NCBI RefSeq assembly: GCF_001039355.2
Contig: NW_019773673.1
Location: 25,506-62,938, forward strand
Length of the DNA stretch: 37,433 nt
Direction of reading: 5' to 3'
DNA from: Lingula anatina
Lineage: Eukaryota > Brachiopoda > Lingulata > Lingulida > Lingulidae
Under the pieces are notes generated by a model. The model was not told the DNA's origin. It ran no database searches and saw only the letters and a program-made list of their open reading frames with translations. Positions within the stretch are counted from its first letter, which is position 1. The number at the start of each line of letters is the position of its first letter. The position numbers and the translations under genes were made by a program. Positions 1 to 11,371 of this stretch are shown here, piece after piece.

Positions 1-22
1 CCCCCCCCCCCCCCCCCCCCCC
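1..22. repeat. Poly-C run at window start
   Basis: The first 22 bases are all C. Homopolymers like this are typical of a contig edge or a low-complexity assembly artefact. No gene is attached to it. Confidence 0.9.
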
Positions 23-2844
23 GCAACACCCCTGGGTCACCCACGGGACCTAATTGTTATATTGCCATATTCACATATTCGGTGACTGGATATGCTTGTA
101 TTTGCCCCTACTTATACGGCTCCATCCAATAAACTGTATTATGTATTAAGTCAATGAGTCAACTCCATAACTTCATCACAATGTCGGGTTTATGTGGAAT
201 ATTTGTTTTCAACGTTAACGTACTGGGGATATATCATAGTTAGAAGCGGTTTGTTTGCTAACTACATCGCAATTTGACTAATGGCCTCTGCCTATAGTAT
301 GTCAAGACACTGAACAAGGTGGGTCACTTTTTCGATTCAATTGCTTTTAAAAAATAATATAAAATTTATTATTACTTTAAAAAAATTTTTTTGGGGGGGT
401 CATATTTGATCCTTTGCTATGTAATACTATCTGTTATATGGACAAAAATTAATGTTAGAGATAGGTACTGAATACAGCTCAAAGGTCGAGTACAAACTGT
501 TTGTGCGTGGTATTTATCTGCTGCTTTGGCAATTTTTTTCAATTATTTAGAAAAGCATTAAAAGCATTAGTGTGATTTAGGAAAGGTAGACCATGCAGTG
601 AAGATTTCTTATACTGTGTGTAGGTACATGAGGCATGTCCTTTCAAGTAGCTTCATATGTCCATCTCAAGAACACCGTTGAAAAACAAGGAGCCGTGCCA
701 CCTGACTACTTGATAACCACCTTTAAAAGTGTTTACCTATGTAGGAAAAAGTAACTGAAAAAATAATTAACTTTCAGAATGGTTGAAATCTAAAGTTCGT
801 TTGGTTTGAATTTGAATTACAATTCAAATATAACCAATAAGCTAAATAGCGTTCGACATAAACTTGCATTCTTTGCACGGTGTAATGCACTTTCTTTTTT
901 TTTTTTTTTTTTTCTAGTTGCTAGTCAAGTTAGTTATGGCCATGCTTGGATAACTTGTAATATAAAATTCCAAACATATTTTGAAGAGCGTTTCTCTCGG
1001 GGGTCTTTAAGTGTATGGATGTAAAAAGCGTATTCTGTAAAAGTCAACTAAATGAGGAGTTCGACTCTAAGTAATGCACCCTCCTCGTTGCGGCTCATGT
1101 TCAAAACTGTTTATCTTTGCTTACAAAACATTGCTCCTGCACATTGGCAGTTTTATCTAACCATCTCAAAGGCGAGCATGCGCGAGGCCTTTACAGTGAT
1201 AAACGCATAAAAGCGCATTTAAAGAAAAAGAAACGATTATTACAGAAACCTCGGGCTTAAGGCGTCGCAGATAATGATTTGGTAATCAGGGCAAAATACG
1301 TGTTTATCAGTTATTCACTGGTCGGGTCAGACGACGGAACCTTCGCGGTATCGTTTATCATTTGTTTACACACTGTAGCTAATAGGGCCTACCTGTCCAA
1401 AGTTTGATCACATCGTCAGTGTTAAATGATATCACGTCCATTGCTACCCTGCTGCCGCAGATAGCAAAAAGAGATTAACCAAGTTCATTTGTGTCCTTCA
1501 CTGGAACGGCGAACGCTTAGGAACGCTCCAAGGAGGGATAAAACAGCCTATTTTTGTTGATTATTAAAAGAAGATGGAAATTCATGCTGGAGGCGCCTCG
1601 CGTTCGTGACAGGAGGTCACTGACCCAAAGACTACTGTTTCTGTTTCAACTCGGGAGCGTTTTCGGGTCGTTCACAAGTTACCTGAGCTAATGAGGTCCT
1701 AGTTCATGGATTAGACCTTAGCATTGAGGCTGTTAATTACAACCAGGCGTGAGGCGACGCTTTCTGCAGTGAACTCTCTCCTGATCCACTATGGAAAACG
1801 CAGTCGCTTAACTCCACGATGCCAAAAAAGAAAGATATATACTAACTTTCGTTGCTAACGGATGAGGTGATGAGGTGATACATATCAACTTCCGATTAAG
1901 TGCGGTATAGCTGTTAAGCGAAAAAAAAACAGCGTTTTCGTTGATTGCCCATTTTGTCGATAGGAACATATACATTAACGTAATCCTTCAAGTGTTCAGT
2001 TGCTGTACTCGAGGAAAAAAATCCACCCTCATCGTACCTGAAAAATTTAAGAACAAATTTCAACCGATTGATTTGAAGCAAGGCTACAAAAACAAATCAG
2101 AAGGCGCAGCTCATAAAAACGAAGAGACGATGCCTTTATACAGTATTGATATTCTTTTCGTCGGTGGTGAGATGCATATGTTTTGTACATGACGACTAAG
2201 GTATTGTACATCTACTCTTCTGTAAACTTTAGAGAAAATCACTTACCGCTATCGATGAGATAAATACAGTATATATCGGTGCTAAACTGGGACATGGTAG
2301 ATTAAAAGTACAGTTTGTGTGGGAAAAATGGTCGATAACTAGTTGATCTAGATCAAGGTTCAAGCTGCCACTGTATACAGTTAAGGGCTGTCAAATACAG
2401 CTTTTGAGGTGCGAGAGATATGAAATAACGTCACTGTGTAGAGTTATTGGAATATTTAATATGAGAAACCTCGTTATGAGATGATGTAATTTTCGAAGCT
2501 TCTCTGGAAGTTCAGGTGGATTTACCTGCGACAGAATAACATTAATGATTTGTAATTGTAAAGGTTTATGAACTGCTATCATTAGCCCACGAAATAGAAG
2601 ACTTTGTGGAGCTTACAGTAAAAAAGACGTCAAACTTTAAGGTCGGATTATTTCCCGTAGTGGTTCTTGGCATTTCTGTGGGCTTTAGTAGGAGCTACAA
2701 TGAGTTAACAGAACTTTCAGTTTGAATACGCCAGCTGTTTTTCTGGAAGCCAAGTATTCTTTTAGGATTTCATGCTGTGTGTGGACAGTAAAAGCCGGGA
2801 CTTAAGGTAAATAGTCTCTCCTCTGGGAGCTTGTATATGCTTGG

Positions 2845-2955
2845 GTGAGTGTTTGCGCGCGCGCGGGTTTACGTGTGTTTGTGTGTGTGCTTGAATTTGA
2901 ATATTTGTGCGTGCGCGTGTGCCCGTGCATTTGAGTGTCTGTGTGTGTGTGTGTA

Positions 2956-3009
<54 letters not shown>
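2845..3009. repeat. Compound GT/GC-rich and GA microsatellite
   Basis: Alternating purine-pyrimidine sequence (short CG runs, then interrupted TG repeats) leads into about 18 pairs of TG at 2937-2973, followed directly by about 18 pairs of GA at 2973-3009. The TG and CG parts could adopt Z-DNA and the GA part a triplex. Open frames on the reverse strand here are only Leu-Ser and Thr-His dipeptide translations of the repeat. Confidence 0.95.
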
Positions 3010-3010
<1 letters not shown>

Positions 3011-5221
3011 AACAAAAGTGACCAAGTATAAATGTACGCACTATGTATAGAAGTACAGTTGTAATTCACTTGTCTTCTCCATACTTTTATCACTATATTT
3101 ATTTGTTCACTAGGAGGAGAAGCAAACCTATTTTATCTCCATTTCCATACCATATTTTTTTACATCTTTATTGCTGGTTTCAGTTTTTTATAAGTGCAAT
3201 AACTTTCCTCTCAATTTCTTTTATCTTTAACACCCCAAGATAAAAAACTTAGAAGTGAACCCGGAGAGTTGATACGCTATCCCGTCTTAGCAACGGTTTT
3301 ATGCGTTGAGATTACAGCGTACGATTTAATTTGATTAATATCTTAAAAAGGCTAAAAAGAAAGAAAAAAGAACGCTGCAGTTCGTTGTGCAATTACTACG
3401 TACGTGTAAAGCCATGTGGCTGATTTGGCATGTACGCTACTGTGGGTCTCCATTGCGCTTCCCGATAAAAATACCTTCACTCTCTCCCAATCACAGGCTT
3501 AGCATGAAAGAAGTTGTGACTAATTAACTGGTAGTGCAGGAATCAAGGCAAATATCTCTTACAAAACTCCGTCCAATGTTACAAAAACAACAGAGGCATG
3601 ATCGCTGTACATATGCTCTTAGATGGGATAGCCATTGTACTTCTATCGTGTGTGTTACATTTTCTCTTCTTAATCATATAGATTGATGAGGCCTGTTTAG
3701 ATAGATTAAAAAAGGATTCAGATGGGATAGCTCATGCAATTTTTCGTTCGCCTAATTAGCCGAATAAAAAGCAATAGCCTTTCGATCTCGGTCGCTGTGC
3801 ATCTAGCGGTTGTAATGCGTCTTGTTGGTACATTAGAACATTGAGCAAGACGACTCTCTAGCAGGAGCTTTTCTACCGGGAAGCTTTCCTAATAGTTATA
3901 AAATTGATGAAGGGCGATTTTGTAACTACTAGAACACGGGTGCAGCTGGTAGGGCCTCTGGTAGAGAATATAGCTAGACAGTTTTTTTAAAGATTTCATT
4001 GAAATTTGGTCAAACGCTGAACCAGTCGGCTGTGGCCTCAAACCTGGTCTTTGATATATACCCTTCACTTTAAAAAGCTTCATCAATTTTGAAATATTAC
4101 ACGGCGCAGGTTTATTTTTACATTTTGTCTACCATGTATCTTTTTGTCAACAGTATTTCGTGAAAAGATTCACTTTGATTTATTATCTGGTATACATTTC
4201 AAATCCCATTCAAATCTTTGTTGATGTATTTTGGAGGAGCGATATATGAGTAGCAGTAGTTGTTGATGGTTGATATACCCTGTATATGCTTTTGTTGGAT
4301 ATACAGTTAAATTTGATGGGATCTAGGTTAAAAGGTGACAGTTTCCTTTTTCAATCAGTGGTATGACCGCCTAAGTTCGGGTCAGATATTTTGGAGACAA
4401 ACGCGACAATTTTTATCAACACACATAGGCCTATACACGTAGGTGTGACACTGGCATATATGGGATATCATGCATGGAAGTTCATTGAATTTTTTATATC
4501 GTATACACCATTTCATAGCTAGAGCACTAGATAAATAATTAATGACAAAATATCGCAATACATCAGACAGGTTTGATCAACGTTTGTTGATTATTCATGT
4601 CTGCTCTACATGTAGATCTATGTTTGTTGATAATTTTGGAGCTTCGCTAATATTTTATGCTTGAGAGTAGACATGATAAATGTTTGATTAAGGCGCATAT
4701 GGGAATTTACTACATGGACTTACATACGTTTATTCAATATCCTGCAAGGGAATTTACTACTCGATCCTCTTTTGTAATTGCCATATTTCCAAACAGCTAA
4801 TGTAGCATAACTCAACGCAGTTAGCCGGTCAGTTTGCATATTGCTATGTATTAAAACAACTTATATTATATAAACCACCGTAACAGCTGGGTTTTTATTC
4901 TATTTTAATTTCTTTTACTAAAGGTTTCCAACAAGTCATAATTGTGAGGACGCATTACACGCACACATGCGAATCACTGGAACTCTGTTTTCCGTGACCT
5001 CAGATTTTCGCAAGTCATGGGGTCAAACACTCCATGCTGATAAATCCCTGTTTGATGAGCTCCAATTTGAAGTGATTGATTGTGCGAGTTTGAAAAGGCG
5101 GGGATAAAGGTAGCATTACACATTTTCTTAACACAACAGTCTCGGGCCAACAGTATCTCAATGAAACTGCCATTTTTTTGTCCAAGTGTATTTCATGGTG
5201 TTGGTGCTTTGGACATGCTCG

Positions 5222-5424
5222 CTTATAAAAAGTTTATACGTTATATGCACCGCGTAATTTTCAAACAAATTATACAGGTACATGTACTGGTGCATCACCT
5301 ACAAGGCGCGTATGAGTTTATAAAAAGTTTATACGGTATGCACATTGCGTAGCGCACGCCATCCTTATTTTTCAAACAAATTATACAGGTACGTGTAAAG
5401 AAAATCGCTTACAAAACGCGTGAG
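5222..5424. repeat. Two-copy tandem direct repeat, about 95-112 bp unit
   Basis: The word TTATAAAAAGTTTATACG occurs at 5223-5240 and again near 5318-5335. A second shared word, TTTTCAAACAAATTATACAG, occurs near 5258 and again near 5369. The two units share order and spacing but have diverged by point changes and an insertion of roughly 17 bp, so this is an old local tandem duplication. Confidence 0.75.
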
Positions 5425-5805
5425 GGTTTCAGAATGAGTTTGTGATTCAGAAAATACAACATTGGAATCTTTACACCCCCTCCCCCCAAAAAATAGAGGA
5501 AGAGAAAGAAATAAAGAAAAGATAAAACAAATTGTCGAACATATTGTGATTAGCCTGATAATTTTTATTGGCTGTTTGCGTTTGCTGAAGTCTTACGTCT
5601 TCATAATGGTAGGGATTTCGATGACGCTCATGGTGCATTTTAGTGTTACATGTAGTCAGCTGCTCGACTTTTAACGTTAAAAGCACAGATGAAAGAGTAT
5701 GTGAACAAACAGAGGACATGCATTTCACCTTTTAAGTTACTCTTTTCGAAAGACCATGCTGCATTAATTAGTTTTTTTTTTTTTCGAATTTTTCAAAATG
5801 TAAAT

Positions 5806-5886
5806 CGCTGCAAGCAGGGTTCGCAACTTCGCGGGAAGATCCCATAGGATTTGAAGTCCAACGCCTATTCACTTGGCCGACATAGC
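5806..5886 (-). pseudogene. tRNA-Ser relic with TCA in the anticodon position
   Basis: Read on the minus strand, this 81-nt segment aligns throughout with the two intact tRNA-Ser(UGA) genes in this window: acceptor arm, D arm, anticodon arm, long variable arm and T arm are in the same order. It has many substitutions. The A box is altered, and the B-box core reads GTTGCGAAC instead of GGTTCGAAC, which breaks the internal promoter. The anticodon triplet is TCA instead of TGA, which would pair with UGA stop codons. The damaged B box and weakened stems argue for a dead copy rather than a suppressor or Sec tRNA. Confidence 0.8.
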
Positions 5887-6121
5887 TATATATCTTCAGA
5901 TTTTTTATGAATAACTGAATAAATTAATTACAATTAATTAATTAAAAGGTTAAATATAAGTTAAATACATTATTTATATTGTAAATGTAGGATCAATATG
6001 AAAATGAATCAAGGATCTCGTTGACTGATTGTCTGAAATGAATTAAAGGTGAATTCTATTACCATGACGGTAGCGATTTACTTTGGTAAAAACGCCATGG
6101 AGAAATCAGACATTATTAGAC
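5887..6121. other. AT-rich spacer, nothing recognised
   Basis: AT-rich DNA with ATTAATTA words between the tRNA relic and the inverted-repeat element. I see no coding or RNA signal. Confidence 0.5.
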
Positions 6122-6293
6122 GGGCCCGTAGCCAGGGGGGTTCGGGGGGTTCGAAAGAACCGCCCCTTTTGTCAGGAAAAGGTCCATTTTGGGTAAAATT
6201 GTATCTAGGTACACATAGGCCTAACGTTCATTGTAAAAGGTCCACTTTTTCAGAAAAAGATCCCCCCTTTTGAATTTGCTGGCTACGGGCCTG
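6122..6293. mobile_element. MITE-like element with 13-bp terminal inverted repeats
   Basis: Perfect 13-bp inverted termini, GGCCCGTAGCCAG at 6123-6135 and CTGGCTACGGGCC at 6279-6291, enclose about 170 bp with no coding capacity. The flanks look like a target-site duplication: TATTAGAC at 6114-6121 and TGTTAGAC at 6292-6299, which is 8 bp with one mismatch. An 8-bp duplication is the usual signature of hAT-superfamily elements, so this is probably a non-autonomous hAT-like MITE. The superfamily call is inference from duplication length only. Confidence 0.75.
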
Positions 6294-6380
6294 TTAGACC
6301 TAGCTCTTTTCTCGTTCTTCAAGTGCGTAATTGGTACCCTTGCATTTTAGCATCCTTTAATCAGTAAGTGTCGCGACAGA

Positions 6381-6402
6381 CCCTCTCTCTCTCTCTCTCT
6401 CT
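6381..6402. repeat. CT dinucleotide microsatellite
   Basis: About ten tandem CT units in otherwise ordinary non-coding DNA. Confidence 0.95.
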
Positions 6403-8549
6403 TAATTTTTTTAAAAGAAAAACAATCTATAATGTCAAGTTTGTCATTGGCTTTTTAGGTCAGATTCATTTCAAAAAGCAAATAATATCGCACAAGTGTG
6501 CGTTTTCTAAAGGCAAACTGCATGGCCAAAGGCTTGACATAAATCCTTCCATGGTGTAATTAGCAAAAAGGCCTCCAGCAAAGGCTAAACGACACGCATT
6601 TGAGGTCTTGACAAAACCGCTGATTCTGGTTTAGCATATCAGAAGCCTGTTTACTTTTCCTAATCTTCGTTAAGCAGTAACCTGTCTGATATTTGACAAT
6701 CGATACGGGAGAGGTTAAGACTAAAACTCAAAAGTTTATGCGTATTTACTGCACCGTATTTACAGAGAAAGACCGATCATGTATAACGCAGGTAAACAGA
6801 GCGAGAAGATCGTATGCAACGCGTGTAAACAAACGGAGGTCATTAATCCGGCTTCTGAATATGCGGGAGGAAAAGTCGGCGTGATTTTGTGTGAATTAGA
6901 ACTTATCCCCGTTTATCTTAAATCTCTGGCTACAGACTGTGCATTGTGTTCGGGCGCTTACCAATATAGCTTAATCGTCATTTGAGCCAGTAAAAGTCAG
7001 ATATTGGAATTATCCAATTAAATTTACGTAATGTAGAAGATGAGCCTAAAAGTTCTGTGCATGTACTGTACCTTACAAGCAGGTCTATTTGCCTTGTGCA
7101 ATTTATTTACCGCACGGAAAATATACAAAATCCATTTTAGTGCAAAATTCCTTGTTCTCTTGTTAAATATTATATACATTATATATTAAGTCTTCTATGT
7201 GTTAAAAGGCCGCATTTGGCGTTCTGTTACGATATAAAATACTGTACTTACATACGGTACTTTGTGTGCATTTCTCTCAAGTAGACATACAACTGGACAA
7301 TATAGTGTAGATATCAACCATTAAGATTCAGTTAAAGCGTAATAGGAACATAGAATATCGAATTTATCCATATAATATTCGGGATATTTTCCTTTTTACT
7401 CCAAGATTTCAAGATTTCCTATTTGAAAAAAAATTATTTCTTTTACTAATACGTGCACTGCATTTCACCGCAAAAAACCAGTGATGTTTGAAGAGGGACA
7501 ATAATTCTGCCTTTAAAGAGTATGTACCAAGCGCATGATATATCAGCACAGTCTACCCGAAAAGAAAGCATTTTCAAAGGCGAATAAGTGTAGCCCCTAT
7601 AAGACAACAAAAATCTCATCAACGTTCATTTTACTGGCTGTAAACCCCGCCACAAAGTCAACATTGCTTTATTTCATCAATTACCAGTATGACAATATTT
7701 GCCTTGGTTTTGACGGTGACTCAAGATTTGCTAGCGGGGCAACACTAAATGTGTAAAATGTTTCCCTGTCTTTTATTTTTGAAGGTTAACTGTCCATGTT
7801 TTCAAAGTAATATTTTCTATGCTATAAACCAACTTATCTTTCGCAATTCCATAAAACTCCTTAAATAAAAGTGCCCAATGTCGATATTTTCCTCTGAAAT
7901 GCACGAAAAGACATGGCGGTCTTAAATTTATGGAAAACATATTGACTTCGCCTAGGCCTACTGTACATTGTGCCGTTCTCCCCGCGCCATATTTTCTAGC
8001 CTATTTCTAATTTTCAGCTGCATTTCTGAACATCGTTTGTAAAAAAATCGTATGTGCTGTCAAGCAAAAACACTTTTTGCGTTTGGCATTATTTTGCATT
8101 CATGGGTCGCTGATAGCGCGCGAGAAGGCGGTGTAAAAGGTTACTGCATCTGAACCATGGTGGATATACGCTTATTAACAAGCGATGGTCTTCGATAGGA
8201 GTCAAATCAGCAATTTATCAACGTCTTTCAGTAAATTGCAATTTTTCAGAGCGATTAACTTTTTTTTTTTTTTGCTTCGTATCCAGTGATTTATTTCATC
8301 AAAGACATTATCTGAAGTTTTTTTTTCAAGCTTTTTTTAAAATTGACTTTTTTTGCTTTTCAAATCGCTAACATGAAGCATGTCGACAAACGATAAGACT
8401 AGATATTTCCACTTTTTACAATATATTTACAAATCAATACCCTTTTACAATAAAATTATTTTGATCGAATTGGCTGTATTGTTTGTTTTATTTTTATTTT
8501 ATTTATTTATTTATTTTTTGTCACAAAACAAGTTGACACACACGCACGA
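6403..8549. other. Non-coding region, no supported gene
   Basis: Only short, unrecognisable open frames on either strand. T-rich stretches occur near 8.26-8.35 kb and 8.49-8.52 kb, just upstream of the tRNA gene. I see no repeat with clear ends. Confidence 0.55.
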
Positions 8550-8631
8550 GCTGCGATGGCCGAGTGGTTAAGGCGTTGGACTTGAAATCCAATGGGATTT
8601 TCCCGCGCAGGTTCGAACCCTGCTCGCAGCG
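8550..8631 (+). tRNA. tRNA-Ser(UGA)
   Basis: An 82-nt cloverleaf. The acceptor arms GCTGCGA (8550-8556) and TCGCAGC (8624-8630) pair perfectly, followed by discriminator G at 8631. The A box (TGGCCGAGTGG) and B box (GGTTCGAACCC, 8610-8620) are consensus. The anticodon stem TTGGA/TCCAA closes a seven-base loop with anticodon TGA at 8583-8585, and a long variable arm marks the serine class. CCA is not encoded and there is no intron. A TTTTT run at 8640-8644 is a good RNA polymerase III terminator. It decodes UCA (and by wobble other UCN) codons in the cytosol. Confidence 0.96.
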
Positions 8632-8639
8632 ATTTGCCC

Positions 8640-8644
8640 TTTTT
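8640..8644 (+). terminator. Pol III T-run terminator of tRNA-Ser
   Basis: Five T residues begin 9 nt after the mature tRNA 3' end, the usual RNA polymerase III stop signal. Confidence 0.75.
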
Positions 8645-9894
8645 ATGCTTGAATACTTCTTCCACTTCACGATCCTCTTAATTCGAAATGGATAAAACAA
8701 TGTCATATTCATAACACGAGTCTCTAGTGCATAAAAGCTGGCGACATCAAATCTGAAGTTGTTAGGCAGATGAGGTAACATGCATGATAACTTGGCAAGA
8801 ATGATTGAAAATAGCTTGTCCATTATTTCAGGACGTGAGGAATAAGGGAAAATAATACAAGATTAAATGTACTGACAATAATTCATTAATACTTTTTCAC
8901 TAGGATTGATTTAAATGAAAAAAAAATTTTTTTTGGGCCTACCCATGCCCACACGTGAATAGCAATAGAAAATCTTGAATGGGAAAACAGATTTAATGTC
9001 ATTTGGTTTCTATCCCAAAAATGCAGACGTTAGCTTAAGTGACTCCGCGAGAAGAGATTCATTTTCCACCCGGAAGTGTGGTTTCCAGACGTTTTATTGC
9101 GTCTGTCGTTGCTATAATCAAGTCTACCACAGCTGGGTTATTCTCACCGATTACAGCTCTGCAGTAAAAAAAACACTTGGTAAGATCAAAATGTTTGAAA
9201 AAACCTCAAACCCCAAGAAATGCGGTAAATATTCTGTGTTGATAGATAAGACGCAGGGAAATAGGTACAAAAACTGTCGTTCTACATGTATGCTTATCGA
9301 GTACCAGAACTTTTCTTGACTATTTAAATGGTCTTTTAATTGAAAACATGCAGGTACATACTATTACTGTTGTTTCAAATAATTTCCGGCCCTTTGGAAT
9401 TGATTTTATTTTCCTCAAAAGGAGATGGTGGGAGCAATGGTGGATCAACGGTGACTCCTCCTAACCCCCCTCCCCCGAGGCAGTTGATCAATTGTCAACT
9501 GACTATATAACGAGCGAACATCTAAATTTGAAGGAAGGCAAAATGGTCTTTTCAAAAGATATTTGTTTTAAGATTCCTAAACCAACAAAAATTACATTCT
9601 AATTATAATGAAACACCCGAGACACAGTGACGAAGCTATGATAAATACAGCGACAAAACTACTGTAAACAGGATTATAATCCACAGCTTTTTATCTTTTG
9701 CGTAGCCTTTACTTTTAGAAAGTCCCTTTTAACCCTGCCAGCAAGGTGACAGTTAAACCTAGCAACTGAAATATGGAGTGATGTTCCCCTCATTGCTCTA
9801 ACATTTCGTATTGAGAATATTAGATATTGGGCGTTTTACAATTATTCTGCCTTACGAGCACGCTGATGATCAATATTTGAGGGGGGGGGGGCGA

Positions 9895-9902
9895 TGACGT
9901 CA
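9895..9902. promoter_or_regulatory. Perfect CRE octamer TGACGTCA
   Basis: A palindromic full cAMP-response element, the known binding site of CREB/ATF bZIP dimers, about 2.3 kb upstream of the first receptor coding exon. Function is inferred from the motif alone. Confidence 0.4.
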
Positions 9903-10329
9903 TTTACGAACGAATTATGATCGATGGTTGGATTAATCAGGTTGATAGCATGGCGTCTCACCCACAGGAAAGTTCCAAGAAACTCATTTACTGGCCTCAA
10001 GCTGCGATATTTAATTTTTGGGCCGACGGGTTGTGATTTGTTGTTTGTCTTTTATCCTCTATGACCTCTTCAATCGACTTTTATAAGAGAGAGGATTTGT
10101 AACACGTCTTATCCCCCCTTGGACGAATAAAATGTACCACTAAAACCGACCACAAAGTTGAATTTCCAATTTTAAGCTAATTCGCAGGGCAGGTTCACTA
10201 TATGATCATACTAAATTTACTTTATTCAAGCTGAAATACGAAGTTTTGGGCACTAGCCAATGAATCAAAATGTGCCTTCAAATTTCCCAGTAAGAGCAAG
10301 ACGTCCCTTTGTAGGTCACAGCGTCACTT

Positions 10330-10359
10330 TGACGTCATAGTCACATCGGACTGACGTCA
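10330..10359. promoter_or_regulatory. Pair of CRE octamers 22 bp apart
   Basis: TGACGTCA occurs at 10330-10337 and again at 10352-10359, a spacing of 22 bp or about two helical turns. Further half sites (CGTCA, TCACA) lie nearby. Clustered full CREs are uncommon by chance in AT-rich DNA and suggest a cAMP-responsive enhancer or promoter. The nearest downstream gene on this strand is a class B GPCR, a family that usually signals through cAMP. The link is inference. Confidence 0.45.
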
Positions 10360-11095
10360 CATTCTTGCCAGTTCTTCACTTGTGCACGAATCAGTAGTTA
10401 CAGCACAATTAAGTTTATTTATCGGTAGAAATACGACAAAGTATTAATGTACTGCCCGGCATTATAGCAATCATCACAACAGAGCTTTTATGAAATCTTT
10501 TTTTTTTTTTTTTTTTTTTTTTTTGAAGTAATCAAGAGAGGTTTATTGCGTACACGGGCATTAATTTTAAACCACATGTAATGACGTTGTGCAGGACCAT
10601 GCATCGTCATCTAAGTAGAGGTATTGGCCTTTAGAAATCCGTAACCTATTGGAAAAGAAATATTATATCAAGATTACCCATGGTTGGGGCCTCTATTCGA
10701 CCGTGCAGGCCAGTTCTAAGGATTCTTATTGATTTCATTGACACGGCGCTCGCATATCTTATCTTGTGATATGAAAGCTATGTAAACGCGACTGCCGATC
10801 GTTTATAGTTCACTACAGATATTCGTTTAGACTGAGCTTACACGTTGACAGGGTGAGATTTCAGCTGAAGTTCTCACAAACAGTCCAACGGCAGCTTTTA
10901 TACAGCGTGGTATCGCGTGAATATTTCACGAAAGACACTGAAAGGGGAAAAAGCCAGTCTAGAGAGAAACTCCACAAGACCTTGGGTAAATATAAGTTTT
11001 TAGCTGACTGTGGTTGTACAGAGTTACAATTAATGAGAGAGATAAACCTTAGACACCTAGGAAGAGGTCTAGTTTAAGATGTAATGCTGTTCTTT

Positions 11096-11371
11096 AGAGT
11101 TAGGTTCTACGGATTTAGAGTAAGGTTCACTGGATTCAGAGTTAGGTTCTTTGGATCCAGAGTTAGGTTCTCCGGATAAAGAGTTAGGTTCTCCTGATAA
11201 AGAGCTAAAGGTATATGTAGGTTCACCGGATTCAGAGCTAGGTTTTTCTGATTCAGAGTTTAGCTCACCGGATTAAGAGCAACTATGTAGGTTCACCGGA
11301 TTAAGAGCTAGGTTCTCCGTATACATTGCTAGGTTCTCGGGATTCAGAGCTAGGTTCTTGGGTTTCACAGC
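11096..11371. repeat. Degenerate 21-bp minisatellite
   Basis: Roughly 13 imperfect copies of a unit close to AGAGTTAGGTTCTCCGGATT, with central variants (CCGGATTC, CTGATAAA, CGGGATTC) and a few longer spacers. The period is close to 21 bp, so one reverse-strand frame stays open across several units and reads as a seven-residue repeat rich in Asn, Leu and Pro (11273-11464). I treat that frame as a by-product. The TTAGG word inside each unit is not in telomeric tandem array. Confidence 0.85.

Larger units (their letters stand above)
23..5805. other. Non-coding region, no supported gene
   Basis: I translated the longer open frames on both strands and recognise no protein family and no convincing chain of splice-linked exons. 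The open frames are short (under about 90 codons), often low-complexity, and their composition does not differ from the background. The stretch contains a GT/GA microsatellite near 2.9 kb and a two-copy direct repeat near 5.3 kb, listed separately. Distal regulatory DNA cannot be excluded. Confidence 0.6.
8645..11095. other. Non-coding region upstream of the GPCR gene
   Basis: No recognisable coding exon. The longest open frame (8975-9319, 114 codons) has no familiar domain, signal sequence or membrane segment. The stretch contains a G run at 9881-9891, three TGACGTCA octamers and a 27-base T run at about 10498-10524. It may include promoter or 5' UTR DNA of the receptor gene starting at 12193, but I cannot place a transcription start. 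Confidence 0.5.

Noticed and set aside
2762-3093. Three overlapping reverse-strand open frames with Leu-Ser and Thr-His repeats
   Set aside because: They are translations of the GT/GA microsatellite in three frames, with no non-repeat coding signal.
8521-8823. 100-codon reverse-strand open frame
   Set aside because: It runs antisense through the intact tRNA-Ser gene; its middle is the complement of the tRNA.
8975-9319. 114-codon open frame on the plus strand
   Set aside because: No familiar domain, signal peptide or splice context; length is within what AT-rich non-coding DNA gives by chance.
11096-11371. Interstitial telomere repeat suggested by many TTAGG words
   Set aside because: TTAGG occurs once per 21-bp unit, not in direct tandem, so it is a minisatellite with a chance resemblance.
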